A stretch of DNA of 64,000 nucleotides from NCBI RefSeq assembly GCF_040546815.1, contig NZ_JBEPOO010000001.1, positions 3,410,001-3,474,000 of the forward strand, written 5' to 3'. Below, one piece after another: positions 61,890-64,000 of this stretch. This stretch comes from Devosia sp. 2618. GTDB taxonomy: Bacteria; Pseudomonadota; Alphaproteobacteria; Rhizobiales; Devosiaceae. Below the pieces are notes generated by a model. It was not told where the DNA came from. It searched no databases and worked only from the letters and a program-made list of their open reading frames with translations. Made by a program: the position numbers and the translations under genes. Within the stretch, counting starts at the first letter, position 1; the number at the start of each line of letters is the position of its first letter.

Positions 61890-62933
61890 TTAACGGAAGT
61901 CGCTGGCGGAGCCGGTGATGGCGGGCAACGCACGAGAGATTTTGAACAGTTCAACGAGGACATTGGCAAAGCCATTGGCATCGTCGATCGCGAGATGGGT
62001 GTGGGCGATGTGCCCGTAAAATTCGGCTGGTAGCTTGCTCATGCCCCAATCGAGATAGGGCGCGCCGCGCAATGTGCAGGCCATGGTGTAAAGGCAGATG
62101 CCGCCACCACGGAAAATCTGGCGCTGCTTGAACGGACCGCTCAGCACGCGGGTGCCAGCAAATTCGTCGAGATAATGGTCCATCCACAGGCCGTCGAACA
62201 CCATGGGGGCAGCGACGAAGACTTTTGGGCCGGGCAGGTTTTCGACCCAATCGGCAAAGCGCGGCATAACGACAGACGGGGCCTCGGCATTGGCGGTGGT
62301 CGCGGCCCAGGCGTCGGGCTGGGTGGCCCACCAGGCCATGGTCTGCTCGTTGGTGGTGCGGTCGGGGCGCTGCAACAGCTGGGCTTCGAAGGTGCCGTGG
62401 TGCGTGCCATCGGCCTCGATGGCGACCGAGGCAAAGCTCAGCATGGAATTGTGCAGCGGGGTGGGGCCGTCGCTTTCGATATCGGTGACGATAAAGATGG
62501 GCGAGGCGACCTGATTGTAAACCGGGCGACCGGCCGGCAGCACTTCGACCAGCCGGAAGCGTTCGCAGACCAGTTCCATATCGGGCGAAAAGCCGCCATT
62601 GCGGGCGAAATAGGCTTCGTGCTCGGCGCGCCACTTGGCATAGGGCCCTTCGCCTTCGCGGTCGGAGAAACTGGGCTCCACCTCGTCGAAGCGCTTGAAA
62701 TCAAGCGAGAGCGTTTCGATGACGGCGGCCGGTTCGCCAGCGCCATTGAGCACCACATCGCGCCGACCAACGACCGGCATAGGTTCCTTGCCCGCGCCAT
62801 AGTCGCGCAGAGCGCCGCAGGTGGCGGTTTTCTTGCCGGCCAGCACCAGCGACAGCAATTCATCGGCCAGCGCGGGAGAGTCCCCGAAGCTGAACTGGAT
62901 GGCACTGGCATAGTGGGGCGGTAGGTTGCTCAT
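61890..62933 (-). CDS. ASCH domain - DEDDh exonuclease fusion protein
   Basis: A 347-residue two-domain protein. Residues 11-132 form an ASCH domain with GxKxxT (Gly33, Lys35, Thr38 in LAGKKTATCGALRDYG) and Glu73 in AAVIETLSL, the residues of YqfB-type amidohydrolases. Residues 144-340 form a DEDDh 3'-5' exonuclease: Asp151 and Glu153 in VTDIESDGP, Asp247 in PMVFDGLWM, His313 and Asp318 in HTHLAIDDA, all intact. ASCH proteins bind or process RNA, so a role in RNA or nucleotide turnover is inferred. ATG at 62933 overlaps the upstream stop. It lies between pheS and pheT. Confidence 0.85.
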   Translation of the reverse strand: MSNLPPHYASAIQFSFGDSPALADELLSLVLAGKKTATCGALRDYGAGKEPMPVVGRRDVVLNGAGEPAAVIETLSLDFKRFDEVEPSFSDREGEGPYAKWRAEHEAYFARNGGFSPDMELVCERFRLVEVLPAGRPVYNQVASPIFIVTDIESDGPTPLHNSMLSFASVAIEADGTHHGTFEAQLLQRPDRTTNEQTMAWWATQPDAWAATTANAEAPSVVMPRFADWVENLPGPKVFVAAPMVFDGLWMDHYLDEFAGTRVLSGPFKQRQIFRGGGICLYTMACTLRGAPYLDWGMSKLPAEFYGHIAHTHLAIDDANGFANVLVELFKISRALPAITGSASDFR

Positions 62934-63199
62934 TTTGCAGGGACGGCCGGTTGGTAGAGGATGGCGTAGACGCCGTTGGTGATCTCGGTGATGCAGGCGC
63001 GCCATTGGGCGCCGCTCACCAGATCGGTCACGATTTCCTCGGCAAACGGCTTTTGTTCTCCATAGATCGGGTCGGTCAGATTGAACCGGATATCGGTTGG
63101 CTCCATCCGGTAGTGGCCCTCAACCAGACCAAGCTCGCTTTGCAGCCGCTCAGTCGGGTTGAGTTCGCCCCAGATTTCGGTCCAACCGTTCCGGTTCAT
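62930..63199 (-). CDS. Conserved-looking small protein between pheS and pheT, unknown
   Basis: An 89-residue protein starting MNRNGWTEIWGELNPTERLQ and ending in LYQPAVPAK. It has no signal, membrane segment or recognised motif; it has one cysteine (WRACITEITNG) and several aromatic residues. It starts 5 bases after the pheS stop and its own stop overlaps the ASCH-exonuclease start (ATGA), so it is translated as part of the pheS operon. I do not recognise it. Confidence 0.65.
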   Translation of the reverse strand: MNRNGWTEIWGELNPTERLQSELGLVEGHYRMEPTDIRFNLTDPIYGEQKPFAEEIVTDLVSGAQWRACITEITNGVYAILYQPAVPAK

Positions 63200-63204
63200 T
63201 GGCT

Positions 63205-64000
63205 TTAGCTGCTCAGGCCACCAAACAGGGTTGGCAGATCAAGCGGGCGGAAACCGTAATGGTCGAGCCAGCGCTGGTCGGCGTCGAAGAACGCGCGCAG
63301 ATCGGGCATGCCGTATTTGAGCATTGCGATCCGGTCGATGCCCATGCCCCAGGCAAAGCCCTGGTAGACGTCGGGATCGAGACCGGCGCTGCGGATCACA
63401 TTGGGATGGACCATGCCGCAACCCAGAATTTCGAGCCAGTCATTGCCTTCGCCGATCTTGACCTCATTGCCCGAGCGATCGCATTGCACGTCGACTTCCA
63501 TCGATGGCTCGGTGAACGGGAAAAAGCTCGGGCGGAAGCGCAGCGTGACGTTTGGCACCTCGAAATAGGCCTTGAGGAATTCCTCAAGCACCCAGCGCAG
63601 CTGGCCGATATGGCTCGACTTGTCGATGACCAGACCTTCGACCTGATGGAACATCGGGGTGTGGGTCTGGTCGCTGTCGTTACGATAGGTACGGCCGGGC
63701 ATCACCACGCGGATCGGTGGCTCCATGGCGGGTGTGATGTAGCTCGCGGCAGGCTTTTCATTGGTCTGCTGCATGACGCGGACCTGCACCGGCGAGGTGT
63801 GGGTCCGCAGCACTTTTTTGACGCCGTCCGCACCGGGCTTCATGAAAAACGTGTCGTGCATTTCGCGGGCCGGATGGCCTTCGGGGAAATTCAGCGCGGT
63901 GAAATTGTAATAGTCGGTCTCGATATCGGGACCTTCGGCAATCGAGAAGCCCATATCCGAAAAGATCGCGGTGATCTCGTCAATGGTCTGGCTGATCGGG
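63205..64000 (-). CDS. pheS: Phenylalanine--tRNA ligase alpha subunit (partial, C-terminal)
   Basis: The 264 visible C-terminal codons of PheS; the start is beyond base 64000, and the frame stays open to the edge ([18 protein letters not shown]). Class II motif 2 is in [23 protein letters not shown], and phenylalanine-binding and motif 3 residues are in [13 protein letters not shown] and [39 protein letters not shown] is also typical. In this lineage rpmI-rplT normally lie just upstream, outside the window. Confidence 0.96.
   Translation of the reverse strand, partial: PISQTIDEITAIFSDMGFSIAEGPDIETDYYNFTALNFPEGHPAREMHDTFFMKPGADGVKKVLRTHTSPVQVRVMQQTNEKPAASYITPAMEPPIRVVMPGRTYRNDSDQTHTPMFHQVEGLVIDKSSHIGQLRWVLEEFLKAYFEVPNVTLRFRPSFFPFTEPSMEVDVQCDRSGNEVKIGEGNDWLEILGCGMVHPNVIRSAGLDPDVYQGFAWGMGIDRIAMLKYGMPDLRAFFDADQRWLDHYGFRPLDLPTLFGGLSS

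Overview
The window is a 64-kb piece of a high-GC alphaproteobacterial chromosome, most likely from the Hyphomicrobiales and possibly a Devosia-like bacterium. This assignment is inferred from gene order and protein families, not from a database search. The evidence is an Irr-type iron regulator next to fabA-fabB, a glnK-amt-ftsK-lolA block, tsaB-rimI-fur-plsC, aroA-cmk-rpsA-sppA-ihfB-lapA-trpFBA-accD-folC, trxA-addA-addB-murU, and a pheS-pheT pair. I see no integrase, transposase, prophage, plasmid function or CRISPR array. Almost every gene is housekeeping or a small accessory metabolic gene.

Layout. 1-1560: end of dut, a secreted DUF2259 protein and a HesA/MoeB/ThiF E1-like enzyme. 1706-4171: fabB and fabA (unsaturated fatty-acid synthesis), divergent from irr. 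4489-7358: an accessory run (arylamine N-acetyltransferase, YdeI/OmpD-like, DUF1697, ribokinase). 7571-9063: infC, which has a rare AUU start, divergent from an alpha/beta hydrolase. 9247-12704: a leftward cluster of GNAT, YeeZ-like dehydrogenase, queG and a GST. 12807-19304: uppP, lolA, ftsK, amtB and glnK. 19596-21964: a UbiH-type hydroxylase, a VOC protein and a HAD 5'-nucleotidase. 22047-26681: an unrecognised exported protein, ilvA and lnt. 26808-29504: tsaB, rimI, fur/mur, plsC and a small membrane protein. 29501-35908: a small unknown protein, pncB, a siderophore-binding protein, a YcaQ-type DNA glycosylase, a membrane alpha/beta hydrolase and ExoD. 36126-36201: tRNA-Ala(GGC). 36342-50934: an FYDLN acid protein on the minus strand, then the long rightward block from aroA to folC. 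50967-58956: two thioredoxins, addA, addB and murU on the minus strand. 58957-59457: a non-coding block packed with repeats. 59458-64000: pheT, an ASCH-DEDDh nuclease fusion, a small unknown protein and the C-terminal part of pheS.

How it works together. The central genes serve lipid and envelope supply (FabA/FabB, AccD, PlsC, UppP, Lnt, LolA, MurU), translation (InfC, S1, PheST, TsaB, RimI, QueG, tRNA-Ala), double-strand break repair (AddAB) and amino-acid synthesis (TrpFBA, AroA, IlvA). Nitrogen and iron control appear as glnK-amtB behind a sigma-54-like promoter, irr, fur/mur, and a TGA-N9-TCA box in front of an orphan siderophore-binding protein.

The non-coding DNA holds at least three families of intergenic palindromes. 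One (copies at 1563, 4178, 9183, 11902 and 59351) is built from hairpin units whose stems change by matched double substitutions. Other points of interest are the ASCH-DEDDh fusion between pheS and pheT, an AccD that has lost all four zinc-ribbon cysteines, a tandem thioredoxin pair split by a terminator, a chemoreceptor inserted between accD and folC, and a perfect G-quadruplex motif at 59128-59148.
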